Shown: piece by piece, positions 10,690 to 22,509 of the stretch
Position numbering within the stretch: the stretch's first letter is position 1
How the letters are laid out: every line of letters begins with the position of its first letter
Origin: Megamerina dolium
Lineage: Eukaryota; Arthropoda; Insecta; Diptera; Megamerinidae
Assembly (NCBI GenBank): GCA_963854835.1
Contig: OY978530.1
Location: 34,603,639-34,667,638 of the forward strand
Reading direction: 5' to 3'
Length of the DNA stretch: 64,000 bases
The notes under the pieces: model-generated
Database searches by the model: none
Told to the model about the DNA's origin: nothing
What the model saw: only the letters and a program-made list of their open reading frames with translations
Program-made: the position numbers and the translations under genes

Positions 10690-13560
10690 ATAATAATGCT
10701 TGTGAAATCGTTGATGGGAATATCAAAGTTATTCAATCAGCTTTTAAAAATAGAATAAAGACCCTTCAAATTAATAATGATGATGAGGGTGATTTAATCC
10801 CTGAAAAATTTATAGGGCAATTTTCTAATTCTATAGTTAGCGTTTTAAAAGAGTCTTTACTAAGTAATAACCTCTTCAAATATAATTTCGAATTGTTTGG
10901 AGATTAGGTTAAACCACCTTACGATATAGTGGAGGGTAAATCTTTCCAAACAAACATGATACCCATACATATTATACACGAACTGGAGAGCTCACTAAAT
11001 GATCTTGTTGAAAATATCAAAACTCAAATGAGTGAATTCCAGGAACGTGATAGCAGGTGGGCCCTCCTTAAATTACTTCATTTGTAGGTTAATGTAAATA
11101 ATCTCGACATGATAAAAGGAAGTAGTTTCATACCTCCTCGTGAAAAACTGATTGAGAAAAAAATCATGTGTCAATGTTGAAAATGATGACATGTATTGCT
11201 TTAAATAGGCTATTATTGCATCTTTTGTGGATTCACCAATTAATTCGAATTCGAATTATAATGAGAATATAAATGATGCAATATTATTTGTGAATGATGT
11301 AGAGTTAAACTTTAGCGGTATGGAGTTTCCTCTAGATTATAATGATATCCACATTTTCGATGAGCAAAATGCAGATATCGGCATATTTGTCTTTGGATAT
11401 AATAAGAAAATTAGTAATGTTTTTGGTTCAATTTACTGGACAAAGGCTTCATATAGAAAATTTCATGTAAATCTTCTATTTATCCAAGATGACTCAGTTG
11501 ATAATTTTCATTATGTATGGATCAAGAATGTGTCATGACTTTTCCGGTCAGAGATAACTGAAAATAGAAATTCAATTTATTTTTGTAATGTATGTTTCCA
11601 ACATTTTTCAAAAGATAAAAAATATAGTAAACTTATATCTAGGGAATATAGTCTTATGGTTATCAGAATGCCTTCTGAGGATAATAAATTTCTCGAATTT
11701 AGTGACATACATCATCTGATGGATGTTCCTTTTGTAGTATATGCAGACTTTGAATGCATATTGAAATCACGTGATGAACAGGTTTCCGAAAAGAAAGGAA
11801 CGTTCAGGAGCACCTCGCTTGTGCATTTTCATATCAGATCGTATGAAATTACTTATAATCCGAAAAATGAGTACTTATGTGGGTATGGATTCCCCTAAAA
11901 CTTTCATTGACATGACAGTTGATGATCTCACAAAAATGTTTGATGACTACATTAATGTTAACATTCTGATGCGGAGTGAGTTTTTCATTATTCATCTCCT
12001 ATATGCTATATTTGTGAGAAGAAATTTATTGCGAAAGAAGAGAGTCTTATGGATCATTGCCATTTAACCGGAAAATATCGTGGTCCAGCATATAAACAAT
12101 ACCATTTGAAATATGAAGTTCCGAAATCTTTTCCTGTATTCTCTATAATTTAAACGTAAAAACGAAAATGTGTGGAGATAAAATTTTTAGATTCGTTCAG
12201 ATTTATGGCTTAAAGTTTGGAAAACTTATCTAAAAATCTCGATCCTTCAGATTTCCACATGGTTAGAGCAGCATACCCTAACAATGAAGAATTCGATTTT
12301 AATTCGTGTATATTCTTACAACTATATACAAACGGAGGAAGTTTTACATGAGAAAAATCTTCCTCCAAGAAAAAATTCATTAACACTTTAACAGGTTTTC
12401 GTTTTCTTAAGAGGAATACAATCGCGCTAAAAAAAAAGTGTGGGTATCGTTCGGCTGCTGTTTCTTGAGAGATTATATGGAAATTTATTTGAAAAGTGAT
12501 GTGCTCCTATTAACTGAAATATTTGAAAACTTCAGGAAAAAATGTAAGTATGAGTATAAATTTGATCCATATCAATATTATACGGCACCGGGTTTATCAT
12601 GGGAATCAACGTTGAAGCATACCTCCATTTCATTAGAGTTGTTTACTTCACACTCAATGTCAAATTAGTAAAAAACACTCGAAGGCAAACAATGTATATA
12701 TGAATGATTTCAATCCATTGAAACCATCTGAATATTTAGCATATTTAGATGCCAATAATCTATATGGTTGGGCAATGTCACAATATCTACCAATAGATGG
12801 ATTTTAGTGTGTTGAAAACATCAATGTTTAAGATATATTGAATACACCTAGTATTGGACACTTTTTAAAGCTAGATTTAAATTATCCTCTCGAGATACAT
12901 GATCTGCATAACGATGTACCATTTTGTGTTGAAAATATTAACCCTCCAAATAATAAAAAAGTAAAAAAAAGAAATAATTACAAATTTAGACAATAAGGAA
13001 AACTATGTAATACATTATAGGGTTTTGCAGCAGGCATAACGAAGTGGTTTAGAGTTGTTGAAAGTTTATAGGGCATTAAAATTTAACCAATCTCCTTGGT
13101 TAAATCAGTATATTGATTTGAACAATCAACCTAGTACCTACAAATGAATTTGAAAAAACCTTTTTAAGTTAATGAATAATGCACTGGAAAAGAGAATATA
13201 AAGAAAAGAGTTAGAGCACTAATATTTAGTCCGAATTTTCATAGCATATCAATTTTTGATGAGAATATGTGTGCCATTCAAATGAATAAAATGCGAGTAT
13301 TGTATAAAAAACCGATATATCTTGGATTTGCAAGTTTGGAATTATCAAAACTTAAAATAAATGACTTTCACTATCAATATATAAATCCAAAATTTAAGCA
13401 AAATTTATCGCTAGTTATATGGACACCGGTTCTTTCATTTATAATATTCGCACCGATGATTTTTTTTTATCAAAGATATAACTCACCCTATGCATACAAT
13501 AAGATCGATTCATACAAATGCGCACGGTTATTATAAGCTCAGTTTATTACTTGAATGTCT
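10690..13560 (+). pseudogene. Protein-primed DNA polymerase B (Polinton pPolB), broken
   Basis: Family B DNA polymerase of the protein-primed type, the replicative enzyme of Polintons. In order: an N-terminal conserved region (about 10700-11220); exonuclease motif YADFECIL with Asp at 11746-11748 and Glu at 11752-11754; an exo III-like segment YLKSDVLLLTEIF (about 12486-12525); palm motif A YLDANNLYGW (12742-12771); the conserved KPIYLGFASLELSK stretch (about 13308-13350); and motif C at 13416-13433, which reads YMDTGS rather than the expected YxDTDS. Many stops and frameshifts separate these blocks. The lost catalytic Asp in motif C alone would inactivate it. Polintons are related to viruses of animals, so no reconstructed protein is given. 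Confidence 0.9.
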
Positions 13561-13918
13561 AAATAATTCCGATGACTGAGGGGAAAAAACAAAGTTTACG
13601 CTTTTTCTTTTATTTCTTTACATAGTTTTTATTAATTATTAATGTAAACAAATTAGATATTATACTTAGTATTAGGATTACTGTGAAATTGGAATAAACA
13701 ATTTATGTCTAATATTAAGATTACTAAATAAGCATACATTATATATTTAAAAACAATATAAAAATGAGTAAATAAATATTAGATATTATACTTAGTATTA
13801 AGATTATTGTGAAATTAGAATAAACAATTTTAAGTCTAATATTAAGATTACTAAATAATCATATCATTATATATGTTACATATAATATGAAAATGAGTAA
13901 ATAAATATAAAAAATATA

Positions 13919-15220
13919 AAGGGTTATCCATTTCGCGGTTTCAAAAGTATAGGGCTAGAATTCGACACCTGTCAAACTGAGTTGTTAAAACAATTTCTTT
14001 CTTTTTCAGTTCAAAGTCTGACATTTGCGAAAATGGATAGCTTAACTATCGCACAACGCATTAAAATTGTAAAAACCTACTACAAAAATGGTGATTCTGC
14101 CACAGCCACATATCGTGCTTTAAGAGGAGATTATGGTTTACATAATCGTCCAACTACGCAAGCAATTGGCAAAATTGTGAAGAAATATGAAGAGACTGGA
14201 TCGGTTACAGATATTGTAAGGCCTGTGCATCATCGTTTCGCTCGTACCACCGAAAATATCGCTGCTGTAAGTGAAAGCGTTGCCGAAGACCCGAACGTGT
14301 CGATTCCTCGTCGTTCTCAGGAATTAGGACTATCTTACGGCACATTATGGCGTATTTTTCATTTGGATCCACACCTACATCCATATAAAATCCAGCTCAC
14401 ACAACAACTGAAGCCAGCTGACCATTCACAACGTCGTAGATACGTCGAATGGGTGCTTGAACAACAGGCGGTGGACGGCGATTTTTCGAACAAAATTTTC
14501 TTCAGCGACGAACCACATTTCTCACTCGGTGGGTATGTTAACAAACAAAATTGTCGTATTTGGGGTTCTGAGAATCCTCAAGTAATTGAAGAGAGGCCAC
14601 TACATCCACAAAAAGTCACTGCTTGGTGCGCTCTTTGGTCCGGAGGTGTGATTGGACCTTACTTCTTCGAAAACGACGATGGAACGACTGTCACCGTCAA
14701 TTCGGAGCGTTATGGTCATATGATAACCGACTTTTTTTTGCCTGCTATTGAAGAATAACTTAGAGAATATGTGGTTTCAACAAGACGGTGCCACATGCCA
14801 CACAACTCGAGCGAATATGGCTTTATTGCAAGAGAAATTTTCTGGCCGCGTAATTTCTCGTCGTGGAGATATCAAGTGGCCACCAAGATCATACGATTTG
14901 ACACCGCTTGACTTTTTTTTGTGGGGCTACGCGAAAAATCGTGTTTATGCAGATAAACCTTTAACTCTTGAGCATCTAAAAACCAACATTCGTCACGTTA
15001 TGGCTGAGATACCGCCCAATATGTGTCAAAAAGTGGCGAAAATTACCTCAAAAGAATCGATGCTTGCAACAATTCGTGTGGAGGTCATTTAAATGATGTA
15101 GTATTTCACACATAATGTCAACGATCAAACTTTATAATAAAAAAGAAATATCATGATAAAAAATATTTTATATGTGTTTTATTTACATTTACTTTTGAAA
15201 CCGCAAAATGGATAACCCTT
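13919..15220 (+). mobile_element. rosa-type (DD41D) mariner, copy 2
   Basis: 1,302 bp with TIRs beginning AAGGGTTATCC at both ends and TA duplications at 13917-13918 and 15221-15222. Inserted in the Polinton downstream of the polymerase remnant, in the opposite orientation to copies 1 and 3. It belongs to a slightly different lineage from them, lacking their shared one-base insertion and differing at several residues. Confidence 0.94.
14033..15092 (+). pseudogene. DD41D mariner transposase, two frameshifts
   Basis: Start chosen at ATG 14033 (MDSLTIAQRI), as in copy 3; the open frame extends upstream only through non-ATG codons. Helix-turn-helix DNA-binding half, then catalytic motifs FFSDEPHF, QQDGATCH and DLTPLDFFLWG, with 41 residues between the second and third Asp. 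A two-base deletion at about 14756 splits the frame just before the second Asp block, and a one-base deletion near 15036 changes the C-terminus. About 345 residues would be expected. The first half is otherwise open for 240 codons. Confidence 0.92.
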
Positions 15221-15450
15221 TAAATCAATATGTTTTCATTTCAAAATTCAAAAATTTTCTTAAGGCTCTAACATTGATTAAAGCACAGTTTTGAATATGC
15301 ATTATACAATCATCAAAATAACTATATTTTTCACTAAATTTTCACATCCGTAATCATCCACTTCTTCTCATAACCCTTAACATAAATTTACGAAGTATAT
15401 AATCTACTTCGTATTAGTATACGAAATACCACCAAGTATTATATTACATG

Positions 15451-15804
15451 GTGGGTACAGTGGCTCAGTGGTTAGTGTGTTGGTCTTCTGTAGGTTGCTT
15501 CAATCCCCGGTTGAAGCATAACAAATTTAATATCGAAAAGATTTTTCTTTCGAACGGTACCCACCTGTCGGCAAGCAATTGGCAATTCTTCCGACAGTAA
15601 CAACTTGCCATGAAAAGCTTCTAAAAGAACTCTGTGACAAAGCTCAGAAAAAGTGCTGTCACAAGTGTTCTGCCGTTCGGAACCGGCTAAAATAAGTAGG
15701 TTCCTTCTAATACTGTCCAAAATTTAACGCGCACAACAGTAATGTAAGAGAAGTTCGGCCAATGAGCCCTTCGGGGCTTTAAGTGCCACATATTTATATA
15801 TTTT
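15451..15804 (+). mobile_element. tRNA-derived SINE, copy 2
   Basis: Same family as 552-913. The head has TGGCTCAGTGGTTAGTG (A box) and CTTCAATCCCCGG (B-box region). The tail at 15760-15787 reads CAATGAGCCC, then GGGGCTTTAAGTGCC. A 13-bp TSD, ATTATATTACATG, lies at 15438-15450 and 15805-15817. It sits inside the Polinton, so it inserted after it. Confidence 0.9.
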
Positions 15805-15882
15805 ATTATATTACATGCTATATTTGTAAAAAATTCATGAATGAACATGAATGATTGTGAATATTTGCATCATATAATTAAA

Positions 15883-16496
15883 TTAACATATTGACATTGT
15901 ATACAGATGTTCAATAGGTTGCACATTTAAGATTTCAATATCAGATCTATAGTTTTCATCAGAATAACGAACTAATGCAACTTCACCATCAATAAGCTGT
16001 TCAGTTACAATTTCACGATATTCACTACATCGAATACTCATACTTCGTTTCTTGTAGTTTGAATCATAGGCGCATCGAATTGTTATGTACCGGAATCATA
16101 AAGCAGTTTAGAATGTCTGTAGAAAAGACGCTCACTTGGAATTATACCATTAATTTCTTGCCCTTTGTGTATCAAATCTTGCTTGAATGCTTCAATAGCT
16201 TCAGTCACGGTGAAAAAATGTTTTGACAATCCCCCCGTACCTGAAATTGATGGTGTCGTTTTAGTAGGTTCATCGCTAAATACTCTATCTTAATTTTACG
16301 CAGTATTAAGCATAGAAAAAGCTATATCGATGTTGACCACCTCATCACTTGGTAGAGTTAAACGAAATCCATATTTCCCCTTTCTTCCACCATCTGATGT
16401 AGACACCATATTTATTGGAATTCGTTCAGCTGAAAGTATTTGCTTATACATTAAAGTAAATAAACTCAGCAGGGTGTATATCTTCATAAATCTCAT
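15883..16496 (-). pseudogene. Unidentified Polinton-borne ORF with signal-peptide-like start
   Basis: About 205 codons on the - strand just inside the right TIR. The first frame (ATG at 16496) starts MRFMKIYTLLSLFTL, a basic-hydrophobic segment like a secretion signal ending near residue 23. It continues through DGGRKGKYGFRLTLPSDE to a stop at 16298. The product then continues in other frames: a Gly/Ser stretch and an EAIEAFKQDLIH segment (16260-16085), then IVTEQLIDGEVALVRYSDEN (about 16013-15954) to a stop at 15883. At least two frameshifts. I do not recognise the family. Location suggests Polinton cargo; it might instead be a decayed structural gene with a hydrophobic N-terminus. Confidence 0.5.
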
Positions 16497-16592
16497 TTAA
16501 CTAAATATATTAAAAAATATAGTACTAATCGCTTTGAAGTTAAAAGTTAACTAGATATTCTCACCTGATAAACTATGGAAGAAAGCTAATAC

Positions 16593-16765
16593 ATTAATAA
16601 GACATTTTTTTTTATCAATTACCTATCCTAATAACAAAACTGTAAAGCATGACCTATATATACATATATATGTCAAGCATGTAGAAACACTTTCACTAAT
16701 CTATTATTATGTTACCCACCCCCAGTAAAACTCATATCATTTGTTTTGGTGATCATACTAGCTAC

Positions 16766-16835
<70 letters not shown>

Positions 16836-16884
16836 GGTTTTGTTAATAGGATAGGTAATTGATAAAAAAAAATGTCTTATTAAT
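16593..16884. repeat. Palindrome with (TA)n loop
   Basis: A 51-base arm at 16593-16643 is repeated inverted at 16834-16884 with two mismatches (shared core ATAGGTAATTGATAAAAA on the + strand of the right arm). The 190-base spacer includes a (TA)n run. The structure could fold into a long hairpin. It overlaps the inner part of the Polinton right TIR and is not present in the left TIR. Confidence 0.85.
16770..16834. repeat. (TA)n microsatellite
   Basis: Near-pure TA dinucleotide run in the loop of the 16593-16884 palindrome. Confidence 0.97.
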
Positions 16885-16890
16885 GTTTAA

Positions 16891-17003
<113 letters not shown>

Positions 17004-17619
17004 ACCCTATGTAGCTACAAGCTACATGTACATGCATTTACTATACCGACCGCATAGCTCGCATAGCTGATAAGTTACCCTAGGCGATTCAACATATGTG
17101 TCAACCATTTAGCTACAACCTAATATCACACACACACACACACACGTATATGCACTTACTATATTAACCACTATAAGACAGCTGCTTGCTACTGATCATG
17201 TTAGCCTTATAGCACAGCTCAAATCAATATCAACACCGCCACTCCTCACGCCTGAGCAACCACACCACACCCCCGCCTCCCATCATGCCACCTCACTCTC
17301 ACACACACACTGCTAAGATAGCTTCAAACATGCTGTCTCACTCTTACACACAGTTAAGATAGCTTCAAGCATGTCGATCTGCTGTCTCACTCTAACACAC
17401 TGCTAAGATAGCTTCAACCATGTCGATCTCCTGTCTCACTCTAACACACGCAGTTAGATAGCTGATCCAGAATCCCCATAATACATCTACTTATCATGTC
17501 TCTGTTTGTATTCTTTTGTATACTTTGTATATTGTTCTTAAATTAATATGGTACAATTTTCTTACATAATATATTGTTATTTATTTTTAAAATGTGCACA
17601 TTATTTAATAAACTTAAAT

Positions 17620-18565
17620 ATTCGATATACATTACTAAGGGTTATTACTGTGAATTTCTTTTATCTTTCCGTTTATATTTATTAAAGAATTTACTCCGTT
17701 TTGTTTTATATATATGGGCCATGATATGGGCTCTCTGTTTTCCTACCATAGTTTCTAGTTTTACAAATACTAAGTCACCTATTGTAAATTCTGATCTATT
17801 GCTATTTTTATCATATACTACTTTTTTTTTCTTCACGCTATCAGTCATTAATCTAGCTTTATACACGTCTTTAATCTTATTTTGAACTCATTCGTGTAGT
17901 TATCTATGTCATAAAGTTTTTTATTGTCAATCAAAATATCGCTAGCCAAGTTTGGTCATTTTCAAATACAAATTAATACGGCGAATACATGTGGTGTTGT
18001 GTTGTATGCGAACATGTAGTACGGTATCCATTTCACATTGGATGGTTAGTATTATTTGTAACCGTTTGAGATTCTCAATCGCTCTCTTTCGGCGATATTA
18101 ATATTTTGAGGATCCGGCTATCTATTTTAATACGTGACAATTGGTCCGCGTTAGTGTCACATTGTCCTTGTTTCTACACTATTAATAATAGTCATAATCT
18201 GATAGGCCCAGTCGGATTGTAGTATTTTTGATGATGGGTTCTTATGAATAAACAATGATACTAACGGTCGGTTACTGCAATAAACTTTTTCCCATAAAGG
18301 TAAGATTTGCAAAATTTATTCCCCAGTGTATGGCTTTATGGTTTATTTATGTCATACTTGGATATTGGTAAATCGTGACCTATCTCTCCTTGTCAGAGTA
18401 CTGCTCCCATTGCGAAATCAGATGCATCTGTAGTAAAGATCAAAGGCTTGTCAAAATTTGGGTATTGCGATAACGGTGGTTTCACGAGCTTTAGCTTCAA
18501 TGTGGTAAATGCTTTATTACACTCTTGAGACCAAATGTAAATTGTCGTCATATAAAAAAGCTTCT
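17620..18565 (-). mobile_element. Ty3/gypsy pol fragment
   Basis: Reading the - strand: the end of a reverse transcriptase with SQECNKAFTTLKLKL (about 18555-18500), then the RNase H start FDKPLIFTTDASDFAMGAVL (about 18460-18400), a degraded RNase H ending NADQLSRIK, then the end of an integrase (WIPYYMFAYNTTPH, about 18030) with a C-terminal FTIGDLVFVKLET at about 17785. Stops and deletions throughout. The TNAD-LSRIK wording is close to the gypsy remnant at 58660-59330. No LTR identified. Confidence 0.8.
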
Positions 18566-19254
18566 GAATTTACACCACTTAATGCGATTGTTACGCCGCT
18601 GTGAATGACTACCACGCAGCCCCGTCGCTTATGTATCTTCGTCTTAGAGTTTCACCTTCCTCTTTACTAGTTTATTTCTTTATCTCTCAATATACGCATT
18701 AGCTGTCTCTTTAAATTTCTCTTTGCCAATGTGTAGACTTAAAAATAGCGGATTGTTGTAATTTGTTACAGTTAATAAAAATCAAACTTTTTAAAGTATA
18801 CATAGTTGAATCATATGTTAATCAGTTTCTTTTTGGCTACACTCGTGAGAAAGTATATGTTTTTTGCACAGAAAACACAAGTATAAGAACATTTTAATAT
18901 TGAATACTTGTTACATTTAATATAAATTATGAATAAATTTTAAATTTTAGCATCTTGCCATTTCTGGCTCACGCTGAAAATATTTTTTTTTTCCTACTGT
19001 GCTCACAGCCATTGTTAATATTAGCGAAAAAAGGTATTGCTTTTTTACATACACAAAGAGAAACAGAAGCAGCAGAGCAATATTAATAAAAAGACTTCGT
19101 TGGCAGAATTTACTCAAGTGTTTTTCTTAAAATAATACAATGTTATAAGTTGATATGAAATATGAAGGTAAATATGCAGTTGGATTGTAGAATTACCATA
19201 TTCAATTTATTTAACTTACTCTAACTCAATCCAAATGCATTTACAATATAGAAA
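18566..19254. other. Unassigned DNA
   Basis: About 690 bases between a gypsy fragment and a mariner. T-rich, with no open frame or repeat I can identify. It could include decayed LTR sequence. Confidence 0.4.
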
Positions 19255-19256
19255 TA

Positions 19257-20536
19257 CGAGGGCGGATTGATAATGAAGCTACCTAAGTAGGAAAAAAACA
19301 TTTCTTTTTTTCAAAAACCATTTATTTCTCAACATAGTCTCCTTTTACTTCGACACACTTAGAAGACGATATTCCAATTTTTTTATACCATCTGAATAAC
19401 ACGATTTCGGGAACCCCTCAAAATACGCGTTAGTTTCGGTAATCACTTCTTCGTTTGAGCTGAATCTTTTACCTGCGAGCCATTTTTTCAAGTTTGGAAA
19501 CAGGGAAAAGTCACTAGGAGCTAAAGCTGGACTATATGGTGGATGATCAACCAATTCGAAGTGTATTTCACGTAATTTTAGCATAGTATCCAATGCTGTG
19601 TGAACCGGTGCGTTGTCTTGAAGAAAGAGCACGTTTTCTTTAAATGTGGTCATTATTTCTTGATTGCATCATTCAACTGATCCAATAATGCACGATAATA
19701 CTTTCCTGTGACTGTGGATCCTTTTTCAAGATAATTGATAAGCAATATTCCGAGTGCATCCCAAAATACAGTGGCCATAACCTTGCCAGCCGATTTCACT
19801 GCCTTCGCCTTCTTCGGAGCACTTCCACCAGCTTCCACCCATTGTTTCGATTGATTTTTGGTTTCAGGTGTGTAGTGGTGGACCCACGTTTCATCAACAG
19901 TTATTAATCGACGCCAAAAATCAACAGGATTACGCTTTATCATGTCCAAACACCGCTGTGAAGTGGTGTCTAGAACTCGTTTTTGGTCGACACTGAGCAA
20001 ACGCGGCATCCATCTTGCCGATAGCTTTTTCATATGCAAATGTTTATGCAAAATATTGAACACACGTTCATATGAGATGTTTACCATTTCAACAATCTCA
20101 CGCAACTTGACTCGGCGATCATTCATAAAGATATCGAGGATTTTCTTGATATTTTCTTCAGTAACCACCTCTTTTGGCCTTCGTGTTGATGGTATTGTTG
20201 CAGTGCTTGTTCGGCCGCGTTTAAATTCAGCAATCCAATATTTTTCATTGTAATCTGACGGAGCAGACTCACCGTAATGTTTATCGAGCTTTTCTTTTGT
20301 CTCTTTGGCCGTTTTCCCTTTCAAATAATAGTGTTTAATCACTGCACGAAATTCGCTTTTTTCCATTTTTCAAGAAACACAAAAGTTGGTTACTTCAAAC
20401 GCCTACAACAAATAAACTAATCGATGAATTTAGGTGAAATTTTAACAGGTGACAGATCGCAATTTCAAAAAAAAAAGTTTTTGTGTTTGTGCTGCCTTTT
20501 TCGTACTCAGGTAGCTTCTTTATCAATCGGCCCTCG
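19257..20536 (-). mobile_element. Mariner (DD34D, irritans-like)
   Basis: 1,280 bp with 28-bp TIRs (19257-19284 and 20509-20536, two mismatches; outer CGAGGGC) and TA duplications at 19255-19256 and 20537-20538. The length is close to the roughly 1.26-1.3 kb usual for mariners. Complete at both ends but with a broken transposase. Confidence 0.93.
19345..20366 (-). pseudogene. Mariner DD34D transposase, one frameshift
   Basis: ATG at 20366. The first frame (237 codons) has the N-terminal helix-turn-helix region, the mariner HHYTPETKNQSK stretch and catalytic VDETW (first Asp). It ends at 19653, where a frame change joins a second frame containing LQDNAPVH (second Asp) and HPPYSPALAPSDFSLF (third Asp); 34 residues separate the last two Asp, the mariner signature. 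Wording is very close to the irritans subfamily. A single indel near 19650 appears to be the main lesion, so this may be a relatively young copy. Confidence 0.92.
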
Positions 20537-20538
20537 TA

Positions 20539-21842
20539 TACCAAAAAGAATTTCAGAAATACAAAAACTTTATACAAATTTCAAGTGAAGCAACTTACAT
20601 GATTTCTCATATTTTCCTTTGATAGGATCTTGGTGAAAACATCAGCTGCATTATCTTTAGATGCAATATACTTCATATCAATAGATCCATCGTCGAATTT
20701 TTCACGAATGTAGTGGTATCGTATGTGAATGTGTTTGCATTGAGTTTGAACGCGAGTGTTCTTAAAGAGCGCTTTGGTTGTCACAAAAGATTTTGGTCGG
20801 TTTAACCAAATATTCATCAAAACACATTTCTTGAAATAGGCTGTGCATGAACATAATTTACTTGACGTCTTGATTCTCCGCTACGTACTCGGCCTCCATT
20901 GAACTCAATGTGTCCATTGATTGTTTTTTCGAACTCCCATGCCACTAAACCCATAAAAATAGCGGAAACAGTGTATGACCTGCGATAAGTGGAATCAGTA
21001 CCCCAATCCGATTCCGTAAAACATAAAAATGCGACTTGATTATGGCGATAAGAGATTATACATTTCGAAGATTTCTTCAAATATCTAAGCACATGTTTAA
21101 CTTCTTGAAAATGCTCTAGATGCGGATGCAAGTTAATATGTGAAAGCTTCGAAACCACATGTGTGAGGTCAGGGCGCGATATTGCGGACAGGTTCATAAG
21201 ACCACAAAATGACTGGTATTCTATGGTCACCAGCTTCTCACATTCCTTTTGGCATTTCTGTAAAATCGTACCATTTGCCATGGCGTTGATGCTGCTTTGC
21301 AATCACTCATATTCCAATGTTTGAGTCATTCGTTGTTATATTTTGCTTGATGTAAGCTGATGTCACCTTGTAAATCATCTGTCAACTTGATTTCCCAATA
21401 ACTTAAACTTGCAAACACCCCTAAGCCACTAGCCCCGCCTTATATTTTCAAATTAATCCATCATATTTCTTCTTAATGGTAAACACCCACTTCGATCCAA
21501 TAACATTTACACCTCCAAGCTTGTCAACCAACGACCATGTTTTGTTTTTAATTAAAGAAGTATATTCAGACTTCGTGGCTTTTTGCCAAAATTTAGCCCT
21601 GTCAGATTTTAGATATTCACCTTTTACCAGCTTTCCAAATGAATTTTTGAAAAAACGTCGAGAATTCCTCAGACTTTTGTTTAAAAAAATGTACAGGTAT
21701 AAAGCGCGAGTAGTCGTTAATGAACGTAATAAAATACGACAAACAGCCTAGTGATTTTACATTAAATGGTTCGCACAAATCACTATGCATTAACTCAAGT
21801 GGGTGTTTTGTATTTATTTGCGAATAATTTTTATACGATTGC
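20539..21842 (-). pseudogene. Ty1/copia pol fragment
   Basis: On the - strand, in order: integrase start PLELMHSDLCEPFNVKSLG and NDYSRFIPVHFF (21800-21690); start of the reverse transcriptase TWSLVDKLGG then GSKWVFTIKKKYDG (21540-21450); a jump past the polymerase core to the connection region (about 21340-21300); and copia RNase H with RPDLTHVVSKLSHINLHP, SDWGTD and RYHYIREKFDDGSID, DVFTKILS (21180-20620). Integrase C-terminus and the RT catalytic core are deleted, and several stops occur. The mariner at 19257-20536 abuts its 3' side. Confidence 0.85.
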
Positions 21843-21844
21843 TG

Positions 21845-22104
21845 AAGACTGTATTATTATATTAAGAATCATGCTTATATTTAAAATGTTAATGTTTAAG
21901 CATTAATGTTAATGCTTCAATTTAATTTTAAATTTGACATGTATATTTATATTTGGTTGGCCACGATGTTCTTTTCTTGACTTTATAAACTTATGGGTAT
22001 AACAAGAATCACCTTTACACTAAAATAACACGATGGAGCAGAAAACACCGTTGCGGTAAGCAAACCCGCAATTATTATATAAATATATATATTATACAAT
22101 ATAA
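21845..22104 (+). repeat. BEL-type LTR fragment
   Basis: Shares AAGAATCATGCTTATATTT, a GTTCTTTTCTTG block and GTATAACAAGAATCACC with 24940-25140, and the following GAAAACACCGTTGCGGTAAG with the - strand LTR near 59930-59970. A solo or truncated LTR of the gag-protease element family described at 23900-25160. Confidence 0.65.
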
Positions 22105-22400
22105 ACTGTTGTGGGTGTTAAATTTTGGACAGTATTAGAAGGTACCTACTTATTTTAGCCGGTTTCGAACGGTAGAACTCTTGCAACATAACTTTTCCTG
22201 AGCTTTGTCACAAAGTTCTTTTAGAAGCTTTTCCATGCAAATTGTTACTGCCGGAAGAATTGCCAATTGCCTGCCGACAAGTGGGTACCGTTCGAAAGAA
22301 AAATCTTTTCGATATTAAATTTGTTATGCTTCAACCGGGGATTGAACCACCGACCTACAGAAGGCCAACATACTAACCACTGAGCTACAGCAAACAACCA
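22105..22400 (-). mobile_element. tRNA-derived SINE, copy 3
   Basis: - strand copy of the family at 552-913. The tRNA-like head lies at 22398-22330 (GTAGCTCAGTGGTTAG, then GGTTCAATCCCCGG). The 3' tail is missing: similarity stops at ACTGTTG (22105), just inside the LTR fragment. No TSD recognised, so one end may have been lost. Confidence 0.82.
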
Positions 22401-22509
22401 CCCACCCCAGTAATTCCAATAGGAATATGAAATCCTCAATGCAAATATTTTGAAAACGCCTTATACACTATCCAATTCGCAACAGCATCCCATTAGATTA
22501 TGATCCAGA

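Noticed and set aside
17574..17885. 103-codon hydrophobic + strand frame
   Set aside because: Antisense of the gypsy integrase C-terminus (FTIGDLVFVKLET on the - strand).
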